DNA from: Pseudopyrenochaeta lycopersici
Taxonomy: Eukaryota; Ascomycota; Dothideomycetes; Pleosporales; Pseudopyrenochaetaceae
Direction of reading: 5' to 3'
Length of the DNA: 64,000 nucleotides
Assembly: GCA_003313425.1 (NCBI GenBank)
Contig: NHZP01000020.1
Coordinates: 372,001-436,000 of the forward strand
Under the pieces are notes generated by a model. The model searched no databases. It saw nothing but the letters and a program-made list of their open reading frames with translations, and was not told the DNA's origin. Below are positions 23,393-36,025 of the stretch, piece after piece. Both the position numbers and the translations under genes were made by a program. The stretch's first letter is position 1, and each line of letters opens with the position of its first letter.

Positions 23393-25496
23393 AATGGGTA
23401 ACTGGTAGAATTGAGGCTCAAATTTTCATTAATTAAGAAGTAGGTCACACTTGAGTTGTATTTACACTAGCAAAGAAGTTGGAAGTTGCATAAAAAGCAG
23501 CCTTGTCAGCGGACTGTTGCTGCTTAAAGAATTGTAACTGCTCAATCTTTCGGTTCTGCCCTTGGACGACGTCACATCGTCATCCCCAAGAAAGCCTCGA
23601 AGGCGCTATTGGAGCCCATCGCGAACCTTCCCCTCATTGACTAGGACGAACCCCTTTCTGGGGTAAACTACCGCGGTGTCAGCTTGGGTGTGGCTATTGT
23701 GCGCCGGAAATGACGTCGGTGAAACCCCTGCTCGATCGGATAGAGCATTAGCCTCGCGTTGTCGCGCGATGGTTGTCATGGCCGTTCTCAGCTTACGCAT
23801 AGATACAGGACGCATATAGCTTAAGGCTCATGGAAACAATTAACAAGGGAAACGCGATCGAGTTTGGTGCCCTATTCTTATCCAGGAAAATTGTGGAGTA
23901 AATCATGGAACGGGTTTTTGTGGGCTGCTTTGTGGGGTGCGTCGCTGATCCACCTGTTCACTGACACGGCGCGATACTCGATGTGGGTTGGCGCAAGGCC
24001 TGACCCGTTCACATCCAAATAGGGAATTCTGATCCGACTTCAACTATTTACATGGATCGATCCTATCAATCTGGTGCGATGATCTCTTCTTTACGAATAT
24101 GGATGACCAGAGGTGATCCATAAGTCTACGTTGCATTAGAGACACCTCGCATGATGGAACGACTCACAGCATCAGTACTCTACACTCGATCAATGACTCT
24201 TAACAGGGGAGAATTGCAAAAAAAGGCTGGAGATAGGAGAGGAATTCGAATCACGAGTATGCGAGCGATGTGATTTCAGACTGTCAGACACTCTCAATAG
24301 CTCTTATTCTAGCATGTGAGATCCATCCTTATCACTACCGCGAGAGCAACTGCTGCATTCATATCTTTTTCTATCCCTATAGCATGTGTCTTCTTATGCT
24401 CTCAACTATCAGGAGGAGACCCGACTGTGCCATTCTATTCGCAGCATGCACTGGTTGGCTGCAACCTTATCGGGTGATCAAGGTTCCTTCGCCCGAATGC
24501 GCGCCAGCAATACTTATGACGAAAAACCACAGCCTCTGAGATCATCGTGGCTTTAACATAATGCAAATATTTTTCGTTCTTCTTACTAGAACTCCGCTTC
24601 TTTTCATTCGTCGATCTAATTCATTTGATGTTGCTTTCTTTCATCGCGCCAATACCTGTTAATGTCTTATCAGACCAGAATCGTCATCAACAGCACACTA
24701 CGCTACCTGCCTGCTAAATCCAATTGCCCCCGATTGCTTGCATTGCCTGCATGGATCGATTGCACCAGCCCCCTCCACCATACTATATTCCTGTCTCGCT
24801 TCATATGCGGGGCAAGATCATGCGATATATGTCGGTACTTGATCCCTCGCTGATCAGCATAGGAATCACAAGTATGGCAACTAAATGGCTCTTTAACTTC
24901 GGAAGGCTGTCCAATAAAGTATGGGCAAGTATGTTGCGACCTTGAGGGGTTTAGCACGTTTTGGCCGCTAGGTTCGTATTGCAGGGTCATTCTTCATGTG
25001 TGCTCTTACCTGCGCCTTCGCACTCCAAATCTCTGCGATATCCGCACAAACTTTGCTTCCTACTGTATGTTGCATAACTCTAGTATTTTTTTTATAGAGC
25101 AGGACTGGCAGCATGCAGTCTATGAAGGATGTGCTTTTCTAAAGCAGATTTAGGGTACCGCAAATCGAAAAGCAACAGGACAGATGCAGTGTAAGCAATG
25201 GCATGCCGCAGAATTGCAGGAATTGCGCGTCATGTAAGCTTGACACAGTGACAAAGAATACCTGAACGCTCAAAAGTACTCAGTTTTGGGTATCCGCAAA
25301 TTTCTGCAAAGTCTAGCAGAGTAAATGATGCGTCATTCAGGAATACAATCGTTATATTGTTGATATAGATATACTCTTGAGATGGACCAGAAGAGCAGCC
25401 ACGGAACTTAGAGATGGCATTTATGATTGCAACCACAACAGACTTGTGTATTTCGAAGTGGAGCAATGCCTTCTGCCAAACAATAGTAGTCTGTAC
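23393..25496. other. Intergenic, promoter of the aquaglyceroporin gene
   Basis: About 2.1 kb with no supportable gene. It contains the aquaglyceroporin promoter and the OPT 3' UTR. Short frames on both strands show no family features. Confidence 0.45.
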
Positions 25497-27780
25497 TTAC
25501 AAATGCGGCACTTCCAAGCTTGCCAACAAAAGATTCACAATACTGAACAAACCCTCTCCTAGTATCAACCCACTAGCTAGAACAATAATGGGCGTCTCGC
25601 TTCTTCCCTTCCAGCGTCTCCACCACAAACTGATCAAGCCACCAACCGTTCGTGCCAATGTAAAGGAGGGCGTATTGTACATACCTAGTTAACGTTAGCA
25701 TCTGGGTAAATTCGGATTCATACATGAGAGAAGAATAGAGACATGGAAGTTACGTACCAACGGCAACAGCGATGCCGCCCGGAACAAAGTCAACCCACCA
25801 TCCACTCAGTCCTCTCTGCTTTCTGCTGTTTCCCCACACGCGAATTACCGTACCCACAGCGAATATGACAGCAGCGCCGCTTGCCCATTCTTTTACCATA
25901 GGTGGTAGGCCTGTGCCTGTGACCAGTCGTGCTGTAAAAACCCAGACGTAGCCTGTAGGAACTTCGAACAGGCCGCCTGGAATGGTATATACATGAGTGT
26001 AAAGCTTGTACACTCCGGCTGAAAGAACAGCGCCAACTGCACTTCCGATGATCTGTCCATAAAATTGTGCATTAGGCGCTGCGCCCAGCAAATGTCCACA
26101 CTTCAGGTCCTGCAGCAAGTCGCCTGCTTGGAGAGCAGCTGACTCGGAGATCGCGCCTGCTACAAGATTGATAATGACAGCGTTCTTCGCTCCTGGCCCG
26201 CTGGTTGGAGTCACAAGTGCAAATACCAGTTGTGTAAGCTTGGAAATCCCGGAAACAGGGTTCAGGTCTGTTTCGCCGAGGGCGCGAACGCCCATAATTG
26301 ACAGAAAAAGCGAAAGGACGAGCGCAAGAATCGTCAGACGGAACGGGATAAGATCCGGGAAGGAAACATGGACAGCAATGATGCAGAGGACTAGTGAAGC
26401 TATCATGCCGATGGCGGTGGTACGATTTGAGATGAGGTGTTCAGGTGGAGCGTCAGGCTCTGCGCCTTCTGTAAGATGATGTTTGATGGCTGTCAATGGA
26501 GTTTCGGATGCGCCGTCATTAATCTGTGTGTAGCCTTGCTTGAATGTGATGTTGAATGTGAGCAAGTCTTTCCAGGTATGTGATTGGAATGTTTCCTTTG
26601 CGTTTGGGTAATAAAGTCGACAGATTCCAACTAGCGGTCGAACGAGAAGCCATCCTAGATTTACAAGGGAGTCTGCCAACATAATGGCGAGAGAGATCCA
26701 AACGATCCAGCCTTTGGAGCCGTTGGTCCAGTCTGACACCGGTCCTGGTGCCCAGTCTTTATGCTTTGCAAGCGGGGAGAGAATTGCCCAGCCTATGATA
26801 GCGCCGAGCAGCATATGAAGTGTTGTCGCGGGCCCCATAATGATGCCTTGACCAACGTACGCAGGCGACGGATTCAGTGTCCAAAGCCAATTACTTGCTA
26901 AAGACAGACCAAAGATGGGAATATCATGGAGCTGTGGGATGAAGTACGACACAACTGTGTACAGCGCAGAGCCAGCGAACGATATCAACAGTAAACGGAT
27001 CTTAGCCTTCCAGTCCCCATCTTCACCTAGTTCTTCGCGGTCTTGTTCTTGTATATTAAGGTCCAATGACGGCCTCAGATCATGCTCCTCTCGTTGCGTA
27101 CTTGAACCTTGCAACAAGCCTTCCGTCTCTTCCTCACCCTCGTCCTCGTTCTCTCTCTGTTCTCGCGCGATCATTGTCTTCGATTTTTCATCACCATGCA
27201 GTACTCTGATCAAAAGTGCCGTTGCAGTCCCGCTCGGAAACTTTAGTTTCTCTCTGATGATCATCTCTTTTCTTAACGGCACGGCGAAAACAACGCCAAA
27301 GAAGCAGATTCCCACTGACCAAACAATGAGTTTCCAAAGACTGATTTCCAGCGGTCCATTCTCTTCAGGCTTCAACAAGTAGTTCAGAGCGGGGATGACG
27401 CCAACGAAACCACATCCTAATGGCATCGTCCCGACCGATCCGGCCACGGACTGGACCAGAACGTTCTCCACAGGTGTGAATGGAAGTTTGAGCGTGCGAG
27501 CTACGACTTTGAAGTACGCAAATCCTATGAGAGCAGAAGGCATGGCCATACCAGACACCCAACCGGTCTGAAGGCCGAAGTACATGTTGGAAAAACATAT
27601 CACAACACCAATCGCGAGACCAACCAGTACGCCTCGGAGCGTGAAGTTTTGCGGCTGTGAAGCTTGTTCGGCGAGATATCTTTGAGCTCCTGATCTCGAA
27701 CGGCTGAGTTCGTTATCGTCCGTTTCTCCATGAATCGCAGCTCTTTCGGTTTCCAAAGATGATCCCCGGTCCGGCGCCAT
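25497..27780 (-). CDS. OPT-superfamily oligopeptide/metal-chelate transporter
   Basis: A proton-coupled membrane transporter of the OPT superfamily; the sequence resembles the yeast YGL114W-type branch rather than Opt1. Exons 27780-25758 and 25684-25497 encode 736 residues with about 14-16 hydrophobic segments. Family blocks include FTLRGVLVGLAIGVVICFSN at residue 45, GLQTGWVSGMAMPSALIGF, VQSVAGSVGTMPLG, AISESAALQAGDLLQDLKCGHLLGA and the terminal MYNTPSFTLAR...LASGLILGEG, the last encoded by the small second exon. A hydrophilic, acidic loop near residues 205-260 separates the membrane halves. The 73-nt intron ends in GCTAAC...CTAG. The substrate cannot be read from sequence; peptides, glutathione or metal chelates are known for the superfamily. 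Confidence 0.9.
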
Positions 27781-28099
27781 GTTTGATATGGGTCGGAGGG
27801 ATATGGCTTCAGACAGCGTGTAGTGTAAGGCTCATCGATAAGAGACGTAGTATCAAGCTTCATACGATGTCCAAATCTGGATAATTCGCGATCGGGACGT
27901 TGCATGCTATGATGCGATTAGTAAACTTCGTAATTGACCTGACTCTTGCACGTGATGATCTGTAATTGGCGGCTTATCTCCGATTTGTCAGTGATCACCA
28001 ACATCGAACGTACATCGCGAAGCTCCCTACTTCTTCTCGCTGAGCGCACTCCTTTCATTCCTTTTCCACTCAGCGTCGCACACCCGTTTCCTCGCCACA
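27781..28099. promoter_or_regulatory. Divergent promoter of the OPT transporter and GPI8
   Basis: Divergent start codons lie 319 bases apart. The GPI8 side (28020-28099) is C/T-rich, as expected of a leader. Confidence 0.45.
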
Positions 28100-29330
28100 A
28101 TGAAGTTCTCCGCCGCCCTTCTACCTTTATTGGTAGCCCCCTTCGCCACGAGCCAACATACATCCAACTGGGCAGTCCTCGTGTCAACATCGCGCTTCTG
28201 GTTCAATTACCGGCACCTCGCCAATGTCCTTTCTCTATACCGCACTGTAAAACGACTGGGAATCCCAGATTCGCAAATCATTCTCATGCTCCCTGACGAC
28301 ATGGCGTGCAACCCACGCAACGCCTTTCCTGGCACTGTGTACAACAATGCAGACCGCGCCCTCGATCTGTACGGTGACAATATTGAAGTAGATTATCGGG
28401 GGTATGAGGTGACGGTCGAGAATTTTATCAGACTCATGACGGATCGTGTTGGGGAAGATATGCCGAGAAGTAAAAGATTAATGACGGATGAGCGGAGTAA
28501 TATTCTGGTGTACATGACGGGTCACGGAGGCAACGAATTCCTCAAGTTTCAAGATGCAGAAGAAATCAGTGCTTTTGATTTGGCAGACGCGTTTGGACAG
28601 ATGTGGGAAAAGAAACGGTACGTCAAAATAGTACTGCATGGTCTCGCGCTTCATGGGTCACAACAATGCTAATGCAATACAATGCAGATATCACGAACTC
28701 CTCTTCATGATAGATACATGCCAAGCAAACACCATGTACTCGAAATTCTACTCTCCCAACATCCTCGCGACTGGTTCCTCGGAAATAGACCAATCCTCCT
28801 ACTCGCACCACGCCGACAACGACGTCGGTGTCGCTGTCATCGACCGCTACACATACTACAACCTCGAATTTCTTGAGACGCAGGTTCGCGATCCGACTTC
28901 CAAGCTCACCATGGGCGACTTGTTCGACAGCTACGATGAGGAGAAGATACATAGTCATCCTGGGATACGGTACGATCTTTTTGAAGGAGGAGAGGAGACC
29001 GCGAGGAATAGGAAAGTCATAGATTTCTTTGGCAACGTACAGAATGTTGAAGTGGGAGGGGAGAGTAAGAACGAGACGCAGTGGAAGGAGGAGTTGGCGG
29101 CTATTGAGAGGATGATTGTTGAGGCGAAGAGAAGGCATAATGAGAGTTTGAGCGTACGACCGCAAGCCGAACATGTTGTAGAGGAAGCGAAACCAGTGCA
29201 GAGCGTGAGAAGGGAGGGTGCCGTGCGTGTCAATGAAGAGCAAGGTTGGACGAAGCAGGCGTTTGGTGCTGCAGCATTGGTGGGTTGTGCGGGATTATGG
29301 CTTGCAGGGACTTGGTTGGAGTCTTTATGA
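28100..29330 (+). CDS. GPI8: GPI-anchor transamidase catalytic subunit Gpi8/PIG-K
   Basis: A caspase-like C13 peptidase of the ER lumen that cleaves the C-terminal signal of pre-proteins and links them to the GPI anchor, within a five-subunit transamidase. Exons 28100-28617 and 28688-29330 encode 386 residues. Residues 1-18 form a signal peptide. The [20 protein letters not shown] block, catalytic His142 in MTGHGG and catalytic Cys184 in MIDTCQA are all present. The 70-nt intron falls between KKR and YHELLF, near the catalytic Cys. One C-terminal membrane segment ([17 protein letters not shown]) ends the chain, as in yeast Gpi8. Length is normal for the family. Confidence 0.96.
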
Positions 29331-29785
29331 GAGAGATCAGGAGAAATGTCTACAAGGCATAGTACCACGTGTTAAAGATACCCAAAATGCAATTTCGAAC
29401 ATCTATCACAATTACAGCCCTCATCATGTAAGAACAACTTTATGCCGGTTTTCTAATCGCAGATTGATTTTCGATGTCCACATGTCCATGTATGCGGACG
29501 TCCCGCAGGATAGAAGGTTGACGAGGTATCATATACGCAACCCGATGCACCGTTGCCATGCCTACACTGGACATAAATAACCCTAAACACCATGTAATGC
29601 GAGACCTTTGACGCCATAGTACCTTGAACCATTGAAATTGTACAGGCAGGGAGATTCATGTCTTCCGTTAGATGTAAAGATCACTCAAACTGTTGCTTCA
29701 AGTTCCCTAAGCGGGAGCGTTCAATCGCGTTGCGGCTCGCTGCAAAGTCACTCGTTGCAAGGCTGCCCGTCGCTGAGATAAGGGT
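29331..29785. other. Convergent 3' flanks of GPI8 and the PARP-UBC gene
   Basis: 455 bases between two stop codons; both 3' UTRs, nothing else seen. Confidence 0.5.
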
Positions 29786-32700
29786 TCACCCTCCGTATTC
29801 ACCATTTTCTCCAGATCCGCCATACGCCATCTCTCTGAAGCCCGCCGGAACCGTCCAGCCATGCATGGAGCAGGCACGTATGTATGCCTCGACAGCCTCG
29901 CCAACACCATAGTCCATGGCACCACCCTGCTGCAGACGAGCGGGTTTAGGATCGAGACTAGAGATGGCCATACGAACCTGGAGAAGCACAGACTCAATGG
30001 AGGATACGGCGCTCCAGCCATCATTAGTAAGGAGTTGCATACACATGGCACCTCCTGCAGTGACATGACCTCCGCCGCCTTGTTGAAAGCCTAAAAATCG
30101 AGGGCGGATGACGCGAACAAACGGAGGGCTCATGGGATAGTCTTTACCGAAGCGTAGCTCGAGGACAATGCTCTTGATATCCCGCTTCTTCATGTCTTGT
30201 GCAAGGGGGAGAGTTGGATTGAAAGAATGGAGCTCAACAATCCATTGGTATATGTTGTCCATTTTGTCTTCGTCAATGTGCCAACCAAGCTCGTGCGACG
30301 GCTCCTTATTTTGAATAAGGATGACATCCTTGAAGTCTTTCATCAACCGCTTAGTAGCCGATGAGGTCGCCCATGCAGGCATCTGGAGCATCGGCAAGGT
30401 ACTGTAATCCAAAGTACCCGGGACATAGTTCGTGGCTAATGAAGATTTCGAGCCGAAGAACTTCGAACCAAAGGAAGAGGCAAGGCTCCCGAGCTTTGAT
30501 TTGCCTTTGTCGCCCTTGATTGAATTTGGTGTGGGAAGCGAGTCAATCGCCTGTTGAGGCTTGTAGTTGTCGTCGGTCTCGAAGATGGCCCGGTCCTCGT
30601 CCAGGGTAGAAATGCTCGCGGTGTCGTCGTCGTCATCAATCTCAATAGGATCATACCGGGATGTGCCCGAAGCTTTCTGGCGCTTGTGCTTCTGCGCAAT
30701 CATTAGCAAGAATTCGCAGTCATTTGATTTCTACATACCGTTGTGTTCTTTGGCTTTGGTCGGCGGGATGCTGCTATGGCATGTATGGGAATGACAAGCT
30801 CGCCACCAACACCCCGGGGAGTTCTGGAGGGATCCTGTTCAACACATTCGAGTGGTTTTGTGCCTGTGATTAACGTAGTATTTGCTGCGTAGTCGTTCCT
30901 GGTCTTCACAAAAAGATAGCGAGTTTGAATCCAGTCGAGCTGTGCAATCACAAGGTGTGGGCTCTGGCTAACAAATTCTTTCGGTGCGTTGACAATCTCG
31001 TTGAGAGCCAACGCTTGCTGGACTTTGAGTTCACTCATTGGCCATGATTGTCCACCGTTGCCGAAGTTCGAATATCCTATGCTAGTGTTCACATCAGGGG
31101 CATGATAAACACCGTTACCGAAAGCACGGCCATGGAGAGTATCATTAAAGTGCAAGCCCTCACGGATGATGCTGTGCCAATTTTGGAGTGGACTGCCATG
31201 CCACGCAAACAGGGTCGGATACTTCAAGTGCAACCTATCGGTTGTTTCTCTTACGGCTTGGATAAATCGACGTTCCTTGTCAGGCGCTCCCATGGCAAAT
31301 CTGAATTGTGCCCAGCCTCCCATGCCATACAGGCGATCTTCGGCTTTTCGACCGTTCGGAATATCCTCCTCATCATCGACTTGCAGAATACACGCCCGAT
31401 TGGAAGCGATTATCCAGCGCAATATTCCCAGGATAGCAGGAGAAAGACGTTCAACCCATGCGCTAAGCGCTGATTGCGCTTTTCGAAGAAGGTACCTTTT
31501 CATGTCTGAAACTGGAGGAAGCAAGTCCAGGAGGGCGGATATGGTCTCCCGCTTCTGTTGATCTGATAGGTCATCGAAGTTTTGGTTGTAAATGTAGAAG
31601 CTAGCTGATCGAAATTCATTTGTTGGAACCGGACGTGATGGGAGCTTTGGAGTCTGGTGTGGCGGTTGCGCTGTGTTCATGCGTGATGAGCCATAGGCAT
31701 CATTCTGACTATCTGCAAATACTGGGATGACAGGTTCCGACACTCTTACTGATGGGTAGAGCGATGTGTCGACTACACGGCAATGTAAGGGGGTACTGGG
31801 GTTGTCGTCACTTCTGATGACAATCCAGTTGCCGGTCGTCACCGGACAAGCTTGCTGTCTATTCTCGAACAGCATCTCTCTGGTGTCCTCTCTGTATCTC
31901 ATACTTAGTGCGATGTCATCTTTCACACTTGTTGGCTTTGCCAAAGGTTTCGGTACAGCTGGAACACCATACACGGGATAGAATGGCTGTTGAGTCATTG
32001 CGTAATCCCTTTCAGTCGATACAAACGGTGGAACCGCTAAGCTGAGGCCGGTGGGGAAGTCTCTCAGCCTGCCCAAACGCGCACTGGTATAGCAGAAGCT
32101 GATGAGGAGGTCAACAACTTTGGGCTGGGAAAGGATCTCATGCTCGATGCTTGGGCCAAATCCCAAGGACATGTACTGGTATAGGCACAGCGGGTTATCG
32201 CAAACATACGGCTTGATAGCTTGAAGGTCGTCTGGCATCTTGTTGAAGCAAATGAGACAGAACTCAGTGCATCGCACAAAGTGTCGTAGAACGAATTGCA
32301 TGCCAACTAACGGAAGAGAGTGCTCCTGGCTGAAAGAGGATTGGATATGATCCTCTGTAACGAGTTGGGGCCAAGCATTGCTAACATGTTCTTCGTCATA
32401 ATACTTATCATTCGAGGCATCCGAGTGGGTGTGCGCTGCGTAAAGAATCTGATCATTGTAGAATGCTTCGGCACCATGCCACGGCATGCCACCATAGCGA
32501 TATTTGAGTAGCATGTGAAAGCGCTGCTCCAGTAATTCATTTAAAGGCCTGGAGATGAATGAATTTCGAAAACCCACGGGCAGTGCTGCAGCCTGCTGCG
32601 AGTCGGTCTGTTGTGATTCTTCTCGCCGCTTCTCTTCTTCCTTACTTAGCACGGTGAAGGCCTGTATCGCTTCCTGCATGGTAGGCTTGTAAGTTGTAGA

Positions 32701-33584
32701 GATACCAATGCGTATCGCGATATTGCGCCGCGCTTGCATTGAGTCATAGGATTTCAGATCGTCCATGCTCTTGTAACCACTCGGATAGTGAAAGATGACG
32801 ACAAGGTACTCCGTGGGCTCGAGCTGCCAAGCTTGCATAGCTTCTTCTGAGATACCTAGTTTAGAGATGCGGACTGAAAGGCTCACATAGCAGCCTAGGC
32901 CATCCATTAGACCTCCTTGGAAGCCAACCTTGAAGCCTTCGCCCTTCGCGATTAGGAGATCACTGCGAATGCGTTGCTGAAAAGCTGATGTAGCCTCTGT
33001 ATGGCCGCCACTGGGTGCTGAGGCGAGGTTGCTGGCTATGACAGGTCGGGGGAGCATGTCGTCATCGCCAGGGAAGTACTCGTCCTCGTCGTTGTCCTCG
33101 TCGTCAAAATCGTCAAACTCCTGTGAATCGAGCATGTGCTGATCGCCATCATCGTCGGTAGATTCAAGTCTGCGGGATACGAGCTCCAGGATCTGTGGAA
33201 TCGTCTTGCCCATTGCAGTGCCGGAGATGTCGTCCAGCGCAGCAGCCACACTAGCCGAGGCGTTGTCGGCACCATAGATCATGCACATATGACTCGAAGG
33301 ATAGTCAGACAATTCTAAAGGAGAGTTTAGCGGAGTGTCATCGTAAAAAATAGTGTGAAATCACGGCATCATGGGGTTGAACGCCTCAACACAGATTGTG
33401 AACAGAGTCCCAGAAGACTACACATACCTGGAATAAGGACCGAGATGCTAAGCTGCTGGTCATCTGCTATACACATGAATGTGAACTCGCCATCATCGTT
33501 GCCAGCCTGCACGTCTGAGATGCCCGCGATCGAGACGCCCTCGATCGCCTTGGCAAGGTCGGCCTGGAACTGCCGCCGCGGCAT
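29786..33584 (-). CDS. PARP catalytic domain fused to a UBE2Q-like E2 domain
   Basis: One polypeptide joins an ADP-ribosyltransferase and a ubiquitin-conjugating fold. Exons 33584-33428, 33314-30739 and 30691-29786 encode 1212 residues. The N-terminal 150 residues resemble the beta-rich start of UBE2Q/RWD-type proteins and are followed by an acidic stretch. The middle holds a Cys-containing region (CTEFCLICFNKMPDDL...CDNPLC) like that of PARP6/8-type proteins. The PARP domain (about 690-870) shows His near 755 in WHGSP and a Tyr in GNGVYHAP. The strand aligned with the PARP1 catalytic Glu reads TRYLFV. The E2 domain (about 985-1190) carries GGGHVTAGGAMCMQLL with active Cys1128 and the downstream UBE2Q-type NDGWSAVSSIESVL. 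PARP-plus-UBC architecture is known in filamentous fungi; what it modifies is not. Introns of 113 and 47 nt keep the frame. Confidence 0.92.
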
Positions 33585-34403
33585 GTTGTGAGATGTTGAC
33601 GTGTCGATGGAACGCTAGAAGTTCTATAAAGATTTTGAGGGACTCAGTGTTCCTTTCAGCATAAGGTGTGCGGTTTGGTGTTATTGAGGCTGGCCGTTGA
33701 GCAGACTTGCCGTGGGGAGGACGGGGCGTGGTGCAGCTGAGAGTGGGAAGATGAATGAACCACAGGCTGCAGGGAGTCACAGAGAGATGCAGTGAATCTG
33801 GAACGCATAAATGTGTGACGTCAATTCCTGGCTTTGGAGAAGAAAACAGCGTCGACTCTCAGCGTAACCTCCAGTCACTGGAAGTTGGATGCTGTCCGCA
33901 AAGGGATAGAGGTAGAGGAAGAGGACACGAGCGACAATGCACAGGAAAAGAAGACGAGAATTGCTTCAACCTACGACCGCTCACCGGCAAGGCCCTTGGC
34001 ACCACTAGTCTTCTCGTGCAACGCTGCCTGGACTGACTGTAGCGTTGGTGGTCAATCAATGGAGCTCTCTGCTGCCTGGAGATTGAGCTTGTGCAGGGGC
34101 CGCATCTCAGCCCCGCAGTTGGGGCGCCCACAGGGACGCCATGATTGTCACTGCGCCCGAAAAGTGAGTTCGTGAGTCCTATATCAAAGCTGTCACGTTT
34201 TCTTTAGGGAGAAGTCAGGAAGTCTGGACTGATAAGGAGGAAGAGATTCCACCCTCTATGAAACGCGCTCATAGCGTGCCCCTCCACTCCCCACTAAGTT
34301 GCGGGAGCGAAGCTCGTCTGGCTAAGGTTCCGAGTGTTCGGGCACTATTTCAAGCCTCATCCAGGAACGCCTTCTATATCACCTCATATCCCCGCAGGGC
34401 AGT
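33585..34403. promoter_or_regulatory. Divergent promoter region, PARP-UBC and COG7-like genes
   Basis: 819 bases between divergent start codons. No supported gene. Frames near 33755-34175 look like chance readings. Confidence 0.4.
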
Positions 34404-35450
34404 ATGGCAGTTTCCGAGGAGAAGATCGCACCCAAGTCTACGCATTTGTCCGACCCTGCCCTCGCCCCGTTCTTTCAGACACAGTTTGACCCCGCCGATT
34501 ACCTCAATGCGACATTACCGGCCCTGTCACTCTCCTCTACCTCCTCCAGACCGCTAAAGGCAGGCAACGCGACCTCACTAGCCGATCTCTCCTCGCAAAC
34601 TCAAGACCTTCTCTCACAGCTCAATGCACATACAACGCGCTTATCGGCGATCCTAACGCAATTGACCGATGACATATTGCGAAGTGGGGGTAGACTAGCA
34701 TATGAAGTAGAAGTGCTGCGCGGAGAGACGATAGGGCTCACAGAGACTCTCACAGATGGATTGAAGAATGATGTAATCAAATTTCTGCCAAGGGGAATAT
34801 CCTTAGATCTCCAGCAAGATGAGGAGGAGAGCAAAAGTCCAACATCTCCAGCGGCCGCACACAATGGAGAGCACCAGCAACCAACAGCCACCGGAGAACT
34901 TGATGATACTACACCAGAGTACATTTCTGACCTCCGCACTCTCACTACTGTTCGCTCCCGCCTCGAGACCGTTATCAAGGTATTCGGAGAGGCCATGCAC
35001 TGGACAATACCTCCGTCAGAGGTTTCCCTAGGAGCCTCTCTTATCAGCGTATCCGCTCCAGAACCCGGTGCAGACAACGCCTCACGTGAAAAGAAAGGCA
35101 AAGAGTTTGCTGCATCTTTACGCTCTGAAATCGCCGACCTGATCGCTGGAGATCCAGACGATGGCATCGACAAGGCCGAGACACGCATACAGGCCCTTAG
35201 AGACCTGGCGCAAGTATGGAAAGGCACAGCAGAAGAGAAGGAGAGAACAAAATTCGTGGATGGCTTAATCAAGCTGGCGGAGGACAAGCAGAGAGAAGTT
35301 GAGAGGGAGAAGGAGAGGAGCAAAGATAGAGGACTCCAGAGACCCGCTAGAAGTGGCAGTACGCCAAAACCGCCACAGTCGGCGCCGCAGCAGAGGACTG
35401 GCGGTTTCTTGGAGAATTTGCAGAGAATACGTGGCTTTGTGGAGCAATAA
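34404..35450 (+). CDS. COG7: Cog7-like subunit of the conserved oligomeric Golgi complex
   Basis: Probable subunit of the COG tether that returns vesicles within the Golgi and so keeps glycosylation enzymes in place. A single exon gives 348 residues. The start AVSEEKIAPKSTHLSDPALAPFFQTQFDPADYLNATLP fits the short N-terminal hook of COG subunits. Residues 60-125 form an amphipathic helical region (LSSQTQDLLSQLNAHTTRLSAILTQLTDDILRSG) with heptads. A second helix pair is at 170-200 (LRTLTTVRSRLETVIKVFGEAMHW), and the tail from 290 is highly charged. It is much shorter than animal Cog7, as I recall for fungal versions. Assignment rests on pattern and length and is less certain than its neighbours. 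Confidence 0.62.
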   Translation: MAVSEEKIAPKSTHLSDPALAPFFQTQFDPADYLNATLPALSLSSTSSRPLKAGNATSLADLSSQTQDLLSQLNAHTTRLSAILTQLTDDILRSGGRLAYEVEVLRGETIGLTETLTDGLKNDVIKFLPRGISLDLQQDEEESKSPTSPAAAHNGEHQQPTATGELDDTTPEYISDLRTLTTVRSRLETVIKVFGEAMHWTIPPSEVSLGASLISVSAPEPGADNASREKKGKEFAASLRSEIADLIAGDPDDGIDKAETRIQALRDLAQVWKGTAEEKERTKFVDGLIKLAEDKQREVEREKERSKDRGLQRPARSGSTPKPPQSAPQQRTGGFLENLQRIRGFVEQ

Positions 35451-36025
35451 ATGCATATATCTCAGAAACGACTCGACCAGTAAGTGTCACGTGATCACGC
35501 GTTTTCTCGCGTCACACTGCTCGGAAAGCCTTGCTTCATTGTAGATTGTCAAGCTGCAAGGACATTATCTCATGGCTTGTGACCTTCCCTGTTAGATTGC
35601 AGATGAGAGGTGGCCCATGGTCGTGTAGCGCTATGAAGTCAAACCATATCTTGTTCCACAGATCACAACTAAGGACCACAACAACTTCTTATCCTTCACC
35701 TGCATGTCTTCACGCATATCACACAGCTCAAGCTCTTCATTTCATTCATTATCATTCATTGAAAGCTCAAGTAGTGCCAAGCAATACCAAGGCCAATGTC
35801 TCGCCTGTCCCGACCCGCACCTGGCTATGTTAACAGGGAGCCAGCCCTTTCGGGCGGCTGCAACCATGTCTCAAGCCGCGATGAGGGCGAGGGGCGGATA
35901 TGGCTACCCTGAAACGCCAAAAACATCAACACGTCCAAATTGCCTTACTAGGCCGGGGTATCATAACGATCGATCCACCTCAGTATACTCCAAAGAACTC
36001 CAGTGCTCATGCTACATATGTCGTG
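35451..36025. other. Convergent 3' flanks of COG7-like and BIR1
   Basis: 575 bases without a supported gene. A short run of TTCATT/ATTC repeats lies near 35735-35760. Confidence 0.45.

Noticed and set aside
34601..35323. 240-residue minus-strand frame
   Set aside because: Antisense of the COG7-like gene, Ser/Arg-rich shadow.
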